64,000 bases of DNA, from the NCBI GenBank assembly GCA_037447655.1, contig JBBHKE010000928.1:255163-319162 (forward strand), given 5' to 3'. The stretch's first letter is position 1. Every line of letters starts with the position of its first letter. The notes below the pieces were generated by a model. That model saw only the letters and a program-made list of their open reading frames with translations. It made no database searches and had not been told where the DNA came from. Shown piece by piece: positions 1 to 13,068 of this stretch. Source of the stretch: Zygnema cylindricum (Eukaryota > Streptophyta > Zygnematophyceae > Zygnematales > Zygnemataceae). Position numbers and translations under genes: made by a program.

Positions 1-607
1 AGTACGGACCAATCAGATTACAGTTCCGTACGCAAAAGTACAGGTGCCGGTGTACTTTATGTACGGACATTGTACGACATGGCCTAAATGTCCACACGTG
101 GAATATCCGGATTTGCTCCTCTAATCCTCGGAGATGCCGCGCTCCAATGTTACATCGCCACGTGTCATACGATGTGGCGCTGCCCACAAACTGCCGAATT
201 CTCCTTCCGCGATCTCGGCGCAATTTCCAGCCGTCCGATTAAACTCGTATTTGATCGTAGCCGTAATAAATACATGCGCGGTATTCGTTTCGCCTACGAA
301 ATCAATGCGCGGTATTGATTTCGTATCCGTACCGCAATTCGTACTTTTACAATACCATATCTATGTATCTCGTTAACAGTTATAGTTAAATGATTTATCC
401 TACGTGTACATGTTTAAATAAATATCGTACTATATACTATGTAACAGTACCTCTAGACTTAACGGCTAAGGCTACCGGCTATCTACCATCTGTCGGTCGG
501 CAGGTACCAGGATCAAATCCTGCCGCCGGCACATACCTTTTAGTAATTAATCCCTAGACTAATATAAATTTCCCGTAAACCTGAGGATAGCCTAGGTAGC
601 CATGGCT
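1..607. other. Intergenic, no gene seen
   Basis: Short open frames only, none with recognisable protein similarity or plausible splice structure. The stretch is rich in the tetranucleotide GTAC, as in the recurring word TGTACGG, which is scattered through much of the window. It contains one tRNA-like relic, listed separately, and ends at an assembly gap. Confidence 0.5.
458..536 (+). other. tRNA-like relic (pol III box-B type sequence)
   Basis: The segment AGGATCAAATCCTG looks like a T-arm with its loop (box B, GGTTCRAATCC type). About 40 bases upstream, TTAACGGCTAAGGC resembles a D-arm/box A. The flanking bases do not form a convincing acceptor stem, so this is more likely a tRNA-derived SINE or a decayed tRNA than a working gene. 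No amino-acid identity is assigned. Confidence 0.25.
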
Positions 608-617
608 NNNNNNNNNN
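608..617. other. Assembly gap (10 N)
   Basis: Ten undetermined bases. The base immediately after the gap begins the 257-nt reversed segment described at 618-874, which makes an assembly fault at this point likely. Confidence 0.99.
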
Positions 618-874
618 CATAAAAGACAGCCTAAAAGCTTACGCATATAGCACACGTTATAAAAAAAACTAAAGGCAACCAACAGTAGAATTGTGCATAC
701 GAATAATAGGTTGCACAGCGCTGAGTTTTTTTATACATTAACCACTACATGGAGCGCTCCATGTAGTAGTTAATGTCTTTGAAAGCTTCGGTTACGAAGC
801 GCTTTTTTGTCGGTTGCCAGTAACAATTGAGGGTCTGAAAATCTCTTATAACCGTTCTAAGAGACATTACAACA
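618..874. repeat. Mirror (reversed, not complemented) copy of 1015-1271
   Basis: Read left to right, this segment is identical at all 257 positions to 1015-1271 read right to left without complementing. Position x pairs with position 1889 minus x. It is therefore neither a direct nor an inverted repeat in the usual sense. It starts at the first base after the 10-N gap and stops abruptly between 874 and 875. The palindrome inside it, near 737-778, is the letter-reversal of the palindrome in the parent copy. A normal DNA process does not reverse sequence without complementing it, so I read this as an assembly or gap-filling artefact and 1015-1271 as the real sequence. Confidence 0.95.
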
Positions 875-1014
875 TCTGACTGTACACCACACTATTTAAA
901 CGATGACGTATTTCCGTTTTGTACTGTACTAGGAAAATAACCCTAAATGGCGTACAGAAAAATTCAAACCTCTCCGTACTACGCCGTACTTCTTATTTTG
1001 TTTTTATACGGAAA

Positions 1015-1271
1015 ACAACATTACAGAGAATCTTGCCAATATTCTCTAAAAGTCTGGGAGTTAACAATGACCGTTGGCTGTTTTTTCGCGAAGCATTGGC
1101 TTCGAAAGTTTCTGTAATTGATGATGTACCTCGCGAGGTACATCACCAATTACATATTTTTTTGAGTCGCGACACGTTGGATAATAAGCATACGTGTTAA
1201 GATGACAACCAACGGAAATCAAAAAAAATATTGCACACGATATACGCATTCGAAAATCCGACAGAAAATAC
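1015..1271. repeat. Fold-back repeat, parent of the mirror copy
   Basis: The core is an almost perfect palindrome of about 40 bp (near 1112-1152) centred on CCTCGCGAGG. It is flanked by CGAAGCATTGGCTTCG on the left and GAGTCGCGACACGTTGG on the right. A diverged relative in the same polarity lies at 1890-2035, which argues that this copy, not the one at 618-874, has the biological orientation. No coding potential was seen. It is probably a small non-autonomous fold-back element. Confidence 0.6.
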
Positions 1272-1773
1272 AAACAAAATCCGTAACATACTTTCGTAAT
1301 GCTATTTGTGTTAGCACCCATTAGTCACACTATTTTTGGAAGCGCTCATTCGTCACACGAAAAACATAAACCCTAAAAAATGAGGTGGCATCTGACAAGG
1401 CGTCTACAAAGAGTACAGAAGTTGTGTTGCACGATGACCAGGTACGCACGTACATGGTACGCAAATGAAAGTTTTTGGTCGGTGTGAAAATCATTGATTT
1501 CAATATCCGATCTGAACTCACGTGGTACCACTCAATTGTGAACACGTAGATTACAGACTCTGCGCAATGGAACTTCGTTCAAATTGTAGCATCATGTAAT
1601 GTTGGCTGTACAATTACAGAATGTCCTTATAGAACTTCACCCTAAGCTACGCTATTAGAGAATTAAAAAGAAAAAAGCGGGACGGAATTAGCGTACACTA
1701 TGCTAATAGCGATTGGCGGTGTAGTTACTCACTTTACGTGAGCTCCACTGTGAAAGCACACACCGACAATGTG

Positions 1774-1886
1774 AATCAATGTGAATTACTTATTCAATGT
1801 AAGAACATTGATTCGTAAATAGTGTGGCGGAATCAATGTGAAATACGTTTTCAATGTAAGAATGTTGATTCGTAAATAGTGTGGCT
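1774..1886. repeat. 57-bp tandem duplication
   Basis: Two adjacent units start AATCAATGTGAA and end GTAAATAGTGTGGC, with a period of about 57 bp and several differences. Each unit also holds an internal inverted pair (AATCAATGT with ACATTGATT), so each could fold. Confidence 0.7.
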
Positions 1887-1889
1887 TCG

Positions 1890-2035
1890 TCCGATTACAT
1901 TTTGGTCTTCATCTGCGAAGCAATCGCTCCATACGCCTCTGTATTGGTGAACCCACCTCGCGGAGGTGGGTTCACCAATACAAAACCAGTTAATTCGACA
2001 CACCTGGACGATACACACGTGCGTCGATGAAAAAT
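1890..2035. repeat. Third member of the fold-back family with perfect palindrome
   Basis: Positions 1941-1959 and 1963-1981 form a perfect 19-bp inverted repeat around the loop GCG. The flanks (GCGAAGCAATCGCTCC on the left; a GACACACCTGG and CACACGTGCG tract on the right) align with the flanks of the palindrome at 1015-1271, while the arm sequence itself has diverged. The arms are kept pairing although their bases changed. Confidence 0.55.
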
Positions 2036-2231
2036 GAAAATTTTCACACGCCCCCAAAGTCACGTGCCTTCGGACAAGGTGACCATAAAATCTTTGGCAA
2101 AAAAGAAATACGTTTTTTTCCTGAAAGAGTTAGTAAAAAAATATTAATCATTTACTCTATTTAACGTGATAGAGTCAAAATTTAGGGCGACCGAATTAGC
2201 GTTATTTACTCTAGTTACGATTCGTGATGTA

Positions 2232-2300
2232 CAGTACACCGCGAATGGTTATTATGGTTAATCGCGCTAATTCGGCGCCCCTATATCTTTACCCAAATTC
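2232..2300. mobile_element. Fragment of TA-flanked MITE family
   Basis: Starts TA then CAGTACACCGCG and continues into GCTAATTCGGCGCCCC, matching one end of the element at 47283-47490. A related end fragment in the opposite orientation stops near 1730 (AATAGCGATTGGCGGTGTAG). The partner terminus was not found, so this is a partial or diverged copy. Confidence 0.4.
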
Positions 2301-2429
2301 TTAAGTAAAGTGGTTAATTCTATTTAAAAAACCTATAAAATATATTAGTGACTGATTTCCTTTAAATACAAATTACCAATTAGCGTTAATAATTAATTGT
2401 TATTTAACATGTTAACGCTAATAGCGAAT

Positions 2430-2940
2430 CATTGGCATTTCATGTACAGTAGTGCTGTGTATGGAAAAACTATCTCAATAAAACTGATAATAATAATTAT
2501 CGCCGTTGTGTATTGGAAAAAGACTATTCTCAATAAAACTGATAACGATAATTATCGCTTATTGAACAGTGAGGGGTCACGGTATATCGCTCCGATAGCA
2601 ACAATGTTTTATCGTCGATAAGTGTAAAGAATAGTATACAATATTATAGTACTTTATCCTATACTGTATTCTATTTTACACATTATATATTATGGCATGT
2701 TGTAGTCATGGCATCCTTAAAAAAACAATAAAGGTGTAAGGTCTGAACTGTACAACTATTGCCAATAATTATAGGACCCTATATTTATCAAGCCTTATAT
2801 TTATCGATAGTTTATCGCGGTATGTCGGTTTTTCCTCACAATAATTGCATTACCGATATATTCGATGAATATATTGATTTTTAGTAGGTAAAAAAAAAAT
2901 ACATATCTTTTATCGACAAATGGTTACCGATGCACAACAC
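2430..2940. repeat. Degenerate TATCG-rich element with internal direct repeat
   Basis: A unit beginning TGTGTATGGAAAAACTATC recurs about 60 bp later with the same AATAAAACTGATAA core. The stretch ends near TTACCGATGCACAACAC, which resembles the terminus of the hAT-type element at 3428-4841. No matching target duplication was found. It is probably a decayed relative. Confidence 0.35.
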
Positions 2941-3685
2941 AAATAATTTAATAGCGTTATAACTTTATTTTAGAACATTACTCTACATAGGGTAACTAAT
3001 ACCACAGTACACCGTGAATTGCTTATAGTCTTAATAACACTATATCCGCGCCCCTGACTTTTGACCCTCGAACCTAACATATGATTAATTATAATACTAA
3101 AGTGTCCACTTTAAGTTAATATAGGTATGGATTAATAAGCGTCAACTACACTAATTTGAACATTTTTTTAATATTATAGTTTATAAATGCCAATCCGTGT
3201 CCTAAGTGTTGGCATTATAGTAGTAGAGTACTATAAAAGTGTCAGAAAACATTGTCGGCACGAGAAAGCTCCCTCATATTTCATTTTGGGTAATAAGTAC
3301 GGAGAGGAATCACGCGAACATGTTATTGCATATTCAAACGTCAACTATGTTTTACTATTATCAATCGTGTAACTCGAGCCCACCAAATCACACTATTTAT
3401 AAATGTTTTTTTATCAATGACATTTATTAGTGTTGTGTATCGGTAAGGATTTGCCGATAACTGATATGGGCCTTTTTTTTTCAGGTTGGTGATAATCAAT
3501 ATATTGGTGCGACATATCGTTATCGGTGTTATCGACGATAATTAACCGATAATATCGGTTGTTTATTGGCGATAACACCGATATCGATAACTAGCGCGAT
3601 AAATATACGGACCATTCAGATAAATGTACGGCCAATACACTCAACTGTACGTGTTATTCTACGGACGCATTTTATTCCACGGACG

Positions 3686-4235
<550 letters not shown>

Positions 4236-4982
4236 CCCGGACGCGCCATGGACCCCCTTCCCCCCGATTTCGATAAAAAAATGCGATATTTCCTTGATTA
4301 TTTATAATTTAAGGGGGTTTTACTTGGGTTCCACGCTCCCATACCCGTCGAAAGTGTCATTTTGACTGTTATTTGTTTTTGCAAGGTTTAGTTACGCCGT
4401 CACATCACTTCCATAGTGGCAGTAAATGGCGGCAGTGTGACAAATTCGTTCGTCTGCTTTGTTCGTTTGTACGTTTGTTTTTCGAAAAAGTATGATTTAA
4501 AAGTTTACAATGTAATTTATTTTTTTCGTTTCGGTACTATAAATTTAGAAAGTATTGTTTTAAATTTGTGGACGTTTTTGTGCTGCGCTTTCTGTAACCA
4601 ATTACAGTTAAATAGATACGAAACAGATTCATTATACGTGGCATGCCACGCTATATAAAGTCAATAACATAATACAGTATGTTATATAATACTATTGTAT
4701 GCATACTACATTTCTTAAAAATTATGGCCGATATGGAATTTGTTGGCTCTGGCCGATATATCGGGAATTCCGACCGCTCGATAACCGATAACTATCGGTA
4801 TCGGTGTCATCGCGATAGTTTTTTACCGATACACAACACTAACATTTATCGTAAAATATCAGACTTTTTTCTTTTGAACGATATTTTTGTTGACATTTAA
4901 TAATAGCGCTAATATTGCAGATATCGACCAGGGGCCAACGAAATGAATGTAATGTAGGTCTGTACTATATAGTACTATACAG

Positions 4983-5430
4983 CAGAGGTCGCAAACTGTT
5001 AATCAAACCGTAACCGACCGTTAACCTACCGCTAGCGTTGATCCGGAACGGATTCGGTTGCCAAATTTGGGGGGACGGGCGGATTCGGGCGGGTGATTCA
5101 CGAAAAAAAAAAAAAAGGTTACGGTCGGGTAAGCAAAAAACGAAAAAAAAATAAGGTTTGTACTGTCCATACTATCTAACATTATTGTACTTTGTACTCT
5201 TGGTATCGTGGAAGTACGTGAAATCATTCTGTACTTTTTCCGTTACGGGCGGGTACGGGTAGTCGCGAGAAATCGAGTTTCGGTTAACTTTTATTTTAGT
5301 AAACGCGTTGCGGGTAACGGTTAACAACTTAGGAGCATGACATAACCCGGTCGGGTGTCGGGTACTCTGATTTTGGAAAAAAAAAACGGTGTGTTTCGGT
5401 TATCTAAATTTTTGACTTTTGCGACCTCTG
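4983..5430. mobile_element. hAT-type MITE, copy 2
   Basis: Same family as 3686-4235: it begins CAGAGGTCGCAAAC and ends TTTTGCGACCTCTG, giving a matching terminal inverted repeat. The flanking 8-mers are CTATACAG and CTGTACGG (6 of 8 equal), a worn target duplication. It ends about 230 bp upstream of the MenA/ABC4 start codon and could contribute to that gene's promoter region. Confidence 0.75.
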
Positions 5431-5664
5431 CTGTACGGGTAAGGGGATCGAAACTGATGCACTCGCAAGGAAATATCAAATATCACATTGTGGTTCATTC
5501 GTTGTCACACTTTTGAATAGAATATTGACACGTGTTCATACATATCCTCGTAACGCTGCTGTGATTCGCTACATCGTCGAAAACGGTCAGCTGATACATA
5601 CAACCAAGTCAGGCAGGCGCCATTACTTCCTTCACATGTGGCCCTGTTCTTCTCAAGTGCAGCC

Positions 5665-8600
5665 ATGGCGGTCATGACAGGAAGTCTCACTTTGCGCCTA
5701 CGTCTCGTACATTCATCGAACGTTAACTCTTTTTTTCCTGATGACGTGCAGTGTGAAACGTCAAAGCGCGTTGTGAGGGTCTCGAGGACCGAGGTTTTTG
5801 CAGCTAATCCTCACCACCTTACTGTCCGCTCCACATTGTACGGTAAAATTAGCCAAATTGAAACTGAATTTAAAAGGCAGAGGCGGCTAAGAGCTATTCA
5901 AGAACCACATGCTGATTTGATGGAGGTCACTGAAGAAGATGCGACATCAGATGGTCGGAGCGAGGAAGGTGCCACGTCAGCAAGAGTGGAGGAGCCTATA
6001 GGATTTATGCAGGGCAAAGAAGCTCATGCCAATGTTGTACAAGCTACCCGAGAGGAAGAGATTAGCTACTCGACACTTGTTTGGCGCGCAGTGAAGTTGC
6101 CGTTATACAGCGTGGCATTTATTCCACTGACAGTAAGATTTTGATTCTGCCGTAACCTAAAATTTTGATGTAGGTTCGGCAGGTTGTTCAAATGGATGAC
6201 AGGTATACACAATGTTTTACTTGTCAGCTACCTGAAAAGAACATGTTTACTAGCAGAAGGCATAGGTAAAAGTGTTCTTTTTAGGCTCCCATTCTAGAAT
6301 CGTTAACGAGGATTTTGAATTAGCTCATTTCGATTCTGGTAATGGAGCTCGCTCTCGAGGTTTTTGTACCAAAATTTCAGTTGAGTCGCAAAGACTAGTA
6401 GCTTTAGTTCTTTCAAATGTGAATAAAAACCAGAGCTGAAACCAAAATGCAGAAAGCAGTTCGATTGATTTGTGCCGAAGTTTTCCTGTTCTTTATTAGA
6501 TATGAAAGTGTTCATTTTTGTCTAAATTTATTTCCGGAACTGTTCAGATTTTCTAATACTCTTCACATGAATGCACCAGAGCGGTCATAATTTGAAATCG
6601 ACGGATCCCACAATAGTACCAAACGAGTTCTACAAAACTGATTATCAAATTGAGACAAATTGAGGCGACATGGTTTTTTGACACAAATACAAACACTTGA
6701 AGCAATTAAGTCAGACTATCTAGCCAGAGAGGTAATTTGGTGTCCAGACCTAAAAAATGAGATTATTAGTGGGGTTCAATAGCGGATGTATTCTTCTCAA
6801 ACAAGCTTCAGGTAGAAACATCATGTACTTAACAACATCTTTACGTTTTTTTGGTTGTTCAAGTGAGGTGAGGCCCAGAACCGTTTTGTTTCCTAAAATT
6901 CTCATACCTTCAGCAACAGTCAGTTACCTATATCAAATTATCTATGTAGTTTAGAGGAAAATATGTAGTTCTGCGATATAAACAGCTCTTGAACTTTCTA
7001 GCATGTAATCATAGCAGTCGCAAAACACAAATTCCAGAATTAGTTTTAACTATTTTTCACAACTTGTACTGCTTTTTTTTTTCTTACATATTTGGACCTC
7101 AATTTTGCAGGTGGGAGCTGCTGCTGCATATTCGCAAACTGGCCGGTTCCATGCCAGTCGCTACTTCAGTTTTATGTTGTTCTCTGTTCTTGTAATTACC
7201 TGGCTTAACCTCAGGTGACAATGAACCTTTTTACATCTCTCCAAACTTCCAGTAACTGTTGCACTTTTATGTATGTATTAATAACTAGACTCTAATAGTG
7301 ATGGCTGTTGCATGACGGTGATGGATTTGTATTTGGATAAATATTCCCACTCTTTATTCAAGTGGCCATTCAGTGGGTCGATTTTCTTTCCATTCCTTTT
7401 TTTTTGCTTTTGATTTTATGATATGCTTTCATGTTTATTAAGGGCAATAAAGCAGAGAGTTTGATGTTTTTGTGCAGCAACGATGCCTTTGATGCTGACA
7501 CCGGTGTGGATAAGGACAAAAAAGAGTCGGTGGTCAACATGACTGGCAGGTATTGTTTGTTTTTTTTTTTTTTTTCTGCAACCACCGTCTCGCTTTCAAA
7601 GTTACTATTCAGCAGTCGATATTAACAATTGAGTTGTGATCCAATAGATTAACTGGATCGATTAAGCAAATTGTCAATTCAACAAGTAAACTGACATCAA
7701 GCCATCCGGTAACTATGAATCAACCAGGCAGCTGATTCAGAAACCCTAGTGGCAACTGAATCTCACAGAGTTACCATCAGGACTCTGTTGGCCCTGACAA
7801 CTAAATTACCGAATGAAAATGTGCCGCCAAATTAATAACAGCTTTTTTGAATTGCAGCCGAAATGGCGTCCTATTGGCTGCATTTGCATGCCTAATTATT
7901 GCTGGATGGGGAATTTTGTCCGGAGCTAAGGCAGTTAAGGACCCTCGAGTAGGTGCCATGCTGGCGGCTTCTATTGGCTGCGGTTATATCTACCAGGTAC
8001 GCTTAGCTTGACATTTTTGACTATTTTGGTCTCTCACTTCAGCGATTTTCTTTTTTTCGACTCTCATGCACCACATTGGACTTAGACCACAGCTAATTGT
8101 AACACATAATTCTCAACAGGCTCTTTTCTGTACACCTACAGAGAAACTAGCCCAGAGTGATGGAAGGCAAAATCATAAGGAACTCCCGTTTCTATGTACT
8201 TTGAGTAATGTGATGATCCCTATCATTTCCTTTTCACATCTAATTTCAACCTAAACGCAAGTACAATGAACCACGGAATCACACTTTTGCCCATCAATGT
8301 TCTTCTTTCACTCTCCAGAAATTATTTTTTCTTACGTCTCTCTAATATGGGAAGTCTTCATTGCAATCTTAATGCTCATGATGGAGATACACAGTGACAT
8401 TAAGATCCTGGATGGGAAAACCTTATATCAGTTACCACCAAGCTCAGAAAATTATGTTGAGGAGTTTGTTTGCTTTCAATTGAGCCACAAATAAAACCAA
8501 ATATGTAATGTGTCTCAATGTACATGGAACAGAGCCCACCTTTCCGTCTCAGTTACAAAGGGCTTGGAGAACCACTCTGTTTCTTTGCGTTTGGACCACT

Positions 8601-10872
8601 TGCAACCTCAGCCTTCTACCTATATCAAGCCAAGTGAGACTCAGTTGACCAGATTTGAACAGGGAACAGTTCCTCTCTGATTGTTGCATCGGCGTCTTCT
8701 TCATTGTTTTTCATTTTTTCATGATATATGGTTCCGCTTTCTTTGAATTTTCTTTTTTGTTGTTGTCAACCTGCGTTTCAAGATGAACGTCTACCCATGT
8801 TAAAATCCGTGTAAGACCATTTCGTACGTTTTTGTCAAGGAAAATGATATTAAAACCTTGAAATCAGATGGCTACAAGAGCAAATCTTCATTATAAACCT
8901 TGGCATATGAAGTCAAATAGACGTTTTTAGTGGTGTTTTTTCGTCATTTGAAAAATGTGGGATTCGAGATTTGGGATTGCAGTACATTGGGCAGTTTGAC
9001 TCCACCGGCTCTCAGTGCTACCGTGTTGACTGCGTCGGTTTTAGTCGGAATTACTACAACTCTTATTCTCTTCTGTAGTCATTTTCATCAGGTGTGTGAT
9101 TGCCACTTGTCAGTTTATCATTCGCCCTCAGCCTTGCTTGCTTCAAAGGTGTCTCGTTGAAAGGAGTACCACTATTAGTGCGGGTCACACTTATTGAGAT
9201 TTCTGAAGTTTGACTATCTCAGAATATAAAGTTTGGCCCACACTTTTTGCTGAACCCCAGCCTATTGTAGGTCCTAACAGCAAATTCACATCCTCAATTC
9301 CATTGATGTGGATCATACTTTTTCCTTCTTTTGCCCAAACTATTCTGGTAGGCAGTTACACGGTTCACCATTATTAGTGTGGTTTAATCTTTTAAGGTGA
9401 ACTTACTCTCAATGGTAACACAATATAAACTTGTGAGCATAACTTTCGGAGTGAAACTGGGGAAGGTTTTATCAAAACCAATATGCTTGAAGTTTTGACA
9501 AAATTAATTATCAAATTCAACAAAGTTACAATGCAATGGCGATGACCGCCCAATAATCTAATTAGTGCAGATGCCTACATAGACTGTAACGGGCCCTTAC
9601 ATTTTTTTACTAAAGGGAAATTTTCTCAGCAATTGTCCTCTGCCTGCAAGGGACATATATACGAGTATTGTTTTGCCTGTCATTAACATTTTTTGAAACA
9701 TTACATAAGCCAAAATTATGAAGGAGCCGCCGGACTACCTCTTGATTTGAGGGGAGGGTTTCAACCCGATATCAAATTCCAACAAATCACCAAAAGCATC
9801 TGTAAAGGAACTGTGGCCTGGAAGGAACATACTAGACATTTACGACTTTTGAGTAACAACTAAATTGGAGGTTATTTTCCCTCTTTGGCAGAACATCTCG
9901 AAATGTTTTACTGAAGGAAAGTGGTTTCGCTATTGTGTTAGTTTGTTATTGGTTATTAGTTTTGTTTGATACATATTTTTTTCGAGCGTGCAGATTGAAG
10001 GAGATCTCGCTGTTGGGAAAATGTCGCCGTTGGTTCGGTTAGGAACTGCTCGAGGATCGAAAGTGGTTCAGTTTTCAGTTTTGGCTTTATATGCTCTCAC
10101 GGCGGTTTTTGTGGCAATGGGGTTTTTGCCATTCACATGCATGGTACACTTTTAAACTCCTCGAGGTTATAAGAACTTTTGAATTTTACTAAAAGAAAAT
10201 GATGATGATGTTTGATGCCACGTTGTTCGAAGATGATGATTTTGCGGTTTTTGCATCTTATGTAGATGTCGTATCCATGTATTTTATGTTGATTTATGAC
10301 TTGTTGACAGGTTGGTGCCCTTCTCACGATGCCTATTGGAAAATTGGTGATAGAGTTTGTTCGCGACAACCACATGGTGAGAATATCAACTCAATAATTG
10401 TTTCTTCGGTGTTGTGATTATGGCGTCTCTTTTGACATTTTACTGGAGCATGGAAGTTATTTTTTGCAGTTTATGCCATAGGATATAAGAAGGAATGGTT
10501 TCTAAGTTTTAAATGATGTTCACACAGTCTTTATCAGCTGTGGCATTTTTTTAGAAGTCAAAGCTGGCATATGGGACGAAAATATGTGAGAATCTCTCTC
10601 GTGAAAACACAAAAGCTCAGCAAAAACTCATGGACGGCTTCCTCAAAATGTAGTTTTTCTACTGCCAAATTTTGCTTTTACCTCAATTTTGCAAAGAAAG
10701 GCTTTTTTTCTTTAACTTCAACACGAGAAATGTACTGACTCCAATTTTTGACTCCAATTTGCAGAATAAGACGAAGATTTTTATGGCGAAGTATTTTTGC
10801 GTCCGATTGCATGTAGCCTTTGGTCTCACTTTGACTATGGCACTTGTATTGGGCCGATGGAGACCTTTTTAA
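5665..10872 (+). CDS. ABC4: 1,4-dihydroxy-2-naphthoate phytyltransferase (MenA/ABC4 type), plastid
   Basis: A nine-exon gene of the UbiA prenyltransferase superfamily. This family transfers a phytyl chain to 1,4-dihydroxy-2-naphthoate, the step that makes phylloquinone for photosystem I in the plastid. Exons: 5665-6132, 7111-7214, 7478-7549, 7858-7996, 8533-8633, 8983-9091, 9994-10143, 10311-10376, 10765-10872. All introns are GT-AG and phases join cleanly to 438 residues. The first in-frame ATG (context GCAGCCATGGCG) was chosen; an in-frame stop lies upstream at 5551. Residues 1 to about 128 are a divergent, basic then acidic leader that fits a transit peptide plus spacer. The membrane core starts at SYSTLVWRAVKLPLYSV. 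The first Asp-rich motif is NDAFDADTGVDKD (about 192-204). The second is HFHQIEGDLAVGK (about 328-340). The protein is longer than the about 380-residue Arabidopsis form, all of the excess being N-terminal. The recognition rests on motif recall, not a search. Confidence 0.93.
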
Positions 10873-12110
10873 AACAACGATTCATTGAAAATAACTGGAA
10901 ACATCCTTTTTTGTTTTCTTTCTTTTCTTTTTCTTTTGGTAATTGTAGCGTTTTTCGCTAAGCGAGCTTGATGGCCTTTCAACGAAGTTTTTCCTTCTAA
11001 GGAAATGGCACGGTCAAGGCTTTTTTTTTTCTAGAGAATTAACCTATTCACCAATAAGTTATTTAGTCTTTAGTAATTTGTGGCCTGACGTCCTTTAGTC
11101 ACCTTTTCCTTTAGTACACATTTTAGAGTCAGTAATGTTACGTCGATCATTTTCTTGTTTGTATTAAACAAGTTGTTAATCTTTATGTTATTTTGGAATA
11201 AAACCTATTTTTTTGTGGGTGTATCTTGTATATACTTTTTTTTTGTGTGTTCGTTTATGATTCTATTTGCTAAATACTCTGGACGTTTTCACATGCTATT
11301 CTCATTCCTACAATACCTACAAAACTGTAAAGAAGAAAAAGACGAGGACGGAAACAAGGGAAGGTCACGTCACATACATTCTTTTGTGTACTTTTGTCTC
11401 GAGGGACTAATAGTTGCAACGAGAAAGAAAAAGAATATTTACACTAAGATAAGTTTCATGAATCTTGAAACTCTCGAAATCTCTTTTGTTGTAACTGAAT
11501 TCACATGTTAACAGTTGCAGTTGGACCTCACATAGAGTCCCATCCTAAGATTTGCTCATTTGCTCTTTTAAGGAAGATAGTTAACCAGAAATGGAAAATA
11601 AACAATCGGTTGTAATTCTGTATGCATTGACCTTAAAGAAAATAGTACATACACTTCATCTTGCTTACGATAGACTAAACAAAGAACGAAATTAAGGTGA
11701 ATGCAAAAAACAATAATTGACACTAAACAAAGGAGGCAGTCTGGGAAAACAAAACAAAATGTTTTGGCCTCGTCTAAGGCACTAAATCTGTCATACGAGC
11801 AATTTAACTACCAAAATTTCTGAATTAGTTTATTTACACTGTTTGGCATGGAATACTCAACGTGGTCTTGACCAAGGAAGGCGGAGTTTACGTTTCTTTG
11901 ATACACTTGTTTACAAATTGTTTTTCAGTTTTGGCCATGCCACCCCTTTTGCACCTTTGGACTCAAGATGGTTTACCATCGCGCTTTTTAATTCAATTTG
12001 CTGATCCTAAGGCAATTATGTTTGTGAATGGCCATTTACTGTTCTATACAAGTAAAAGAAAGGAAGTGAACAGAGTGATTGTTAGCTAAACCATGGACTG
12101 TCGTGAGCCT
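10873..12110. other. Intergenic, no gene seen
   Basis: AT-rich sequence with short spurious frames. It must contain the 3' UTR of the MenA/ABC4-like gene at its left edge, but I see no strong polyadenylation signal that fixes the end. No repeat family recognised elsewhere in the window was found here. Confidence 0.5.
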
Positions 12111-12119
12111 CGCTGTTAC

Positions 12120-12560
12120 ACATGCTTAATGTTTAATGATGTTAGTTGTTTAATGGTTAATGTTTAACGTTTGATTTATTAACATTTAATGTTTAATAAT
12201 CAATGTTGAATATTTAATGTTTAATGTTTGATGTTTAATGTTTAATGTTTAATGTTTAGGGTTTAATGTTCAATTTTTAATGTTTAATAGTCAATGTTTA
12301 GTGTCCAATGTGTAATGTCTAGTGTCTAATGTAATGTCTAATGTCCAATGTCTAATTTTTAATATCTACTGCCTAATGCTTAATGTTTAATGTTCAATGG
12401 CCAATGTCCAATGCCAATTTCCCATTGTCGAAGTACCCAAAATATTTTTTTCTGGTCACCGTCGAATTTTTTCGTTCAGTGTCTAGTTTCCAATATTCAA
12501 TTTCTCCAATGTCAATGTTCACTCTTCAACTTTCGATGTTCATGTCTGATGGCAAATGTC
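12120..12560. repeat. TTAATGTTTAATG minisatellite
   Basis: Dozens of degenerate 6-8 bp words of the type TTAATGT, TCAATGT and CCAATGT follow each other. The right half drifts towards CCAATGTC. Similar TGTCCTATGTTT wording recurs at about 32240-32630, beside the minus-strand GH9 gene. No protein-coding meaning. Confidence 0.8.
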
Positions 12561-12569
12561 CGATGACAC

Positions 12570-13060
12570 ATGCCTTGCTTTCATCAAGAATCGAAATTGC
12601 AATATAGGTACATTGAATTGTACTATCGTTTTCATGCTTTGTTGTTATAACAAACTAGGTATGTGCTTCTTATAGATGATTTCTGTACCGTTTGGAAAGA
12701 TCTATTCGTCAACATATTCTTTGGTATGTTTTAGTCCGATAAATATAAATAAAAAAATAATAATAAAGGCTCCCCTGTGGAAACTAAGCTAGCTCCAGCT
12801 GTGTTTCTGTTGAAATTCTTTTGACCACAAAACAATCGACTTTATGTTTCTCGGCCCATAATCGAAAATGCAGTCTCCCTATTGGTGTAACCTCGTCCCG
12901 TGAAGTTCCGCTGATCTGTTCTACTTGTTGAATGATCACTTGGGAATTTGTGGCGGCAAAAGGCCATGGAGTTTTTCACATTGGTTTTATAAAACACGAG
13001 GACTACCTCAAAACAAACACCCAAACAAAGAAACGAAAATAGAAAGCGGAATTTCGCATT
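12570..13060. other. Intergenic, no gene seen
   Basis: No recognisable gene, RNA or repeat. The frames here are short and without similarity. Confidence 0.4.
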
Positions 13061-13068
13061 CGAGAGCT

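Noticed and set aside
5638-5664. Upstream GTG start for the MenA/ABC4-like gene
   Set aside because: GTG is not a normal start in plant nuclear genes. The ATG at 5665 is the first in frame after a stop at 5551 and has a good initiation context.
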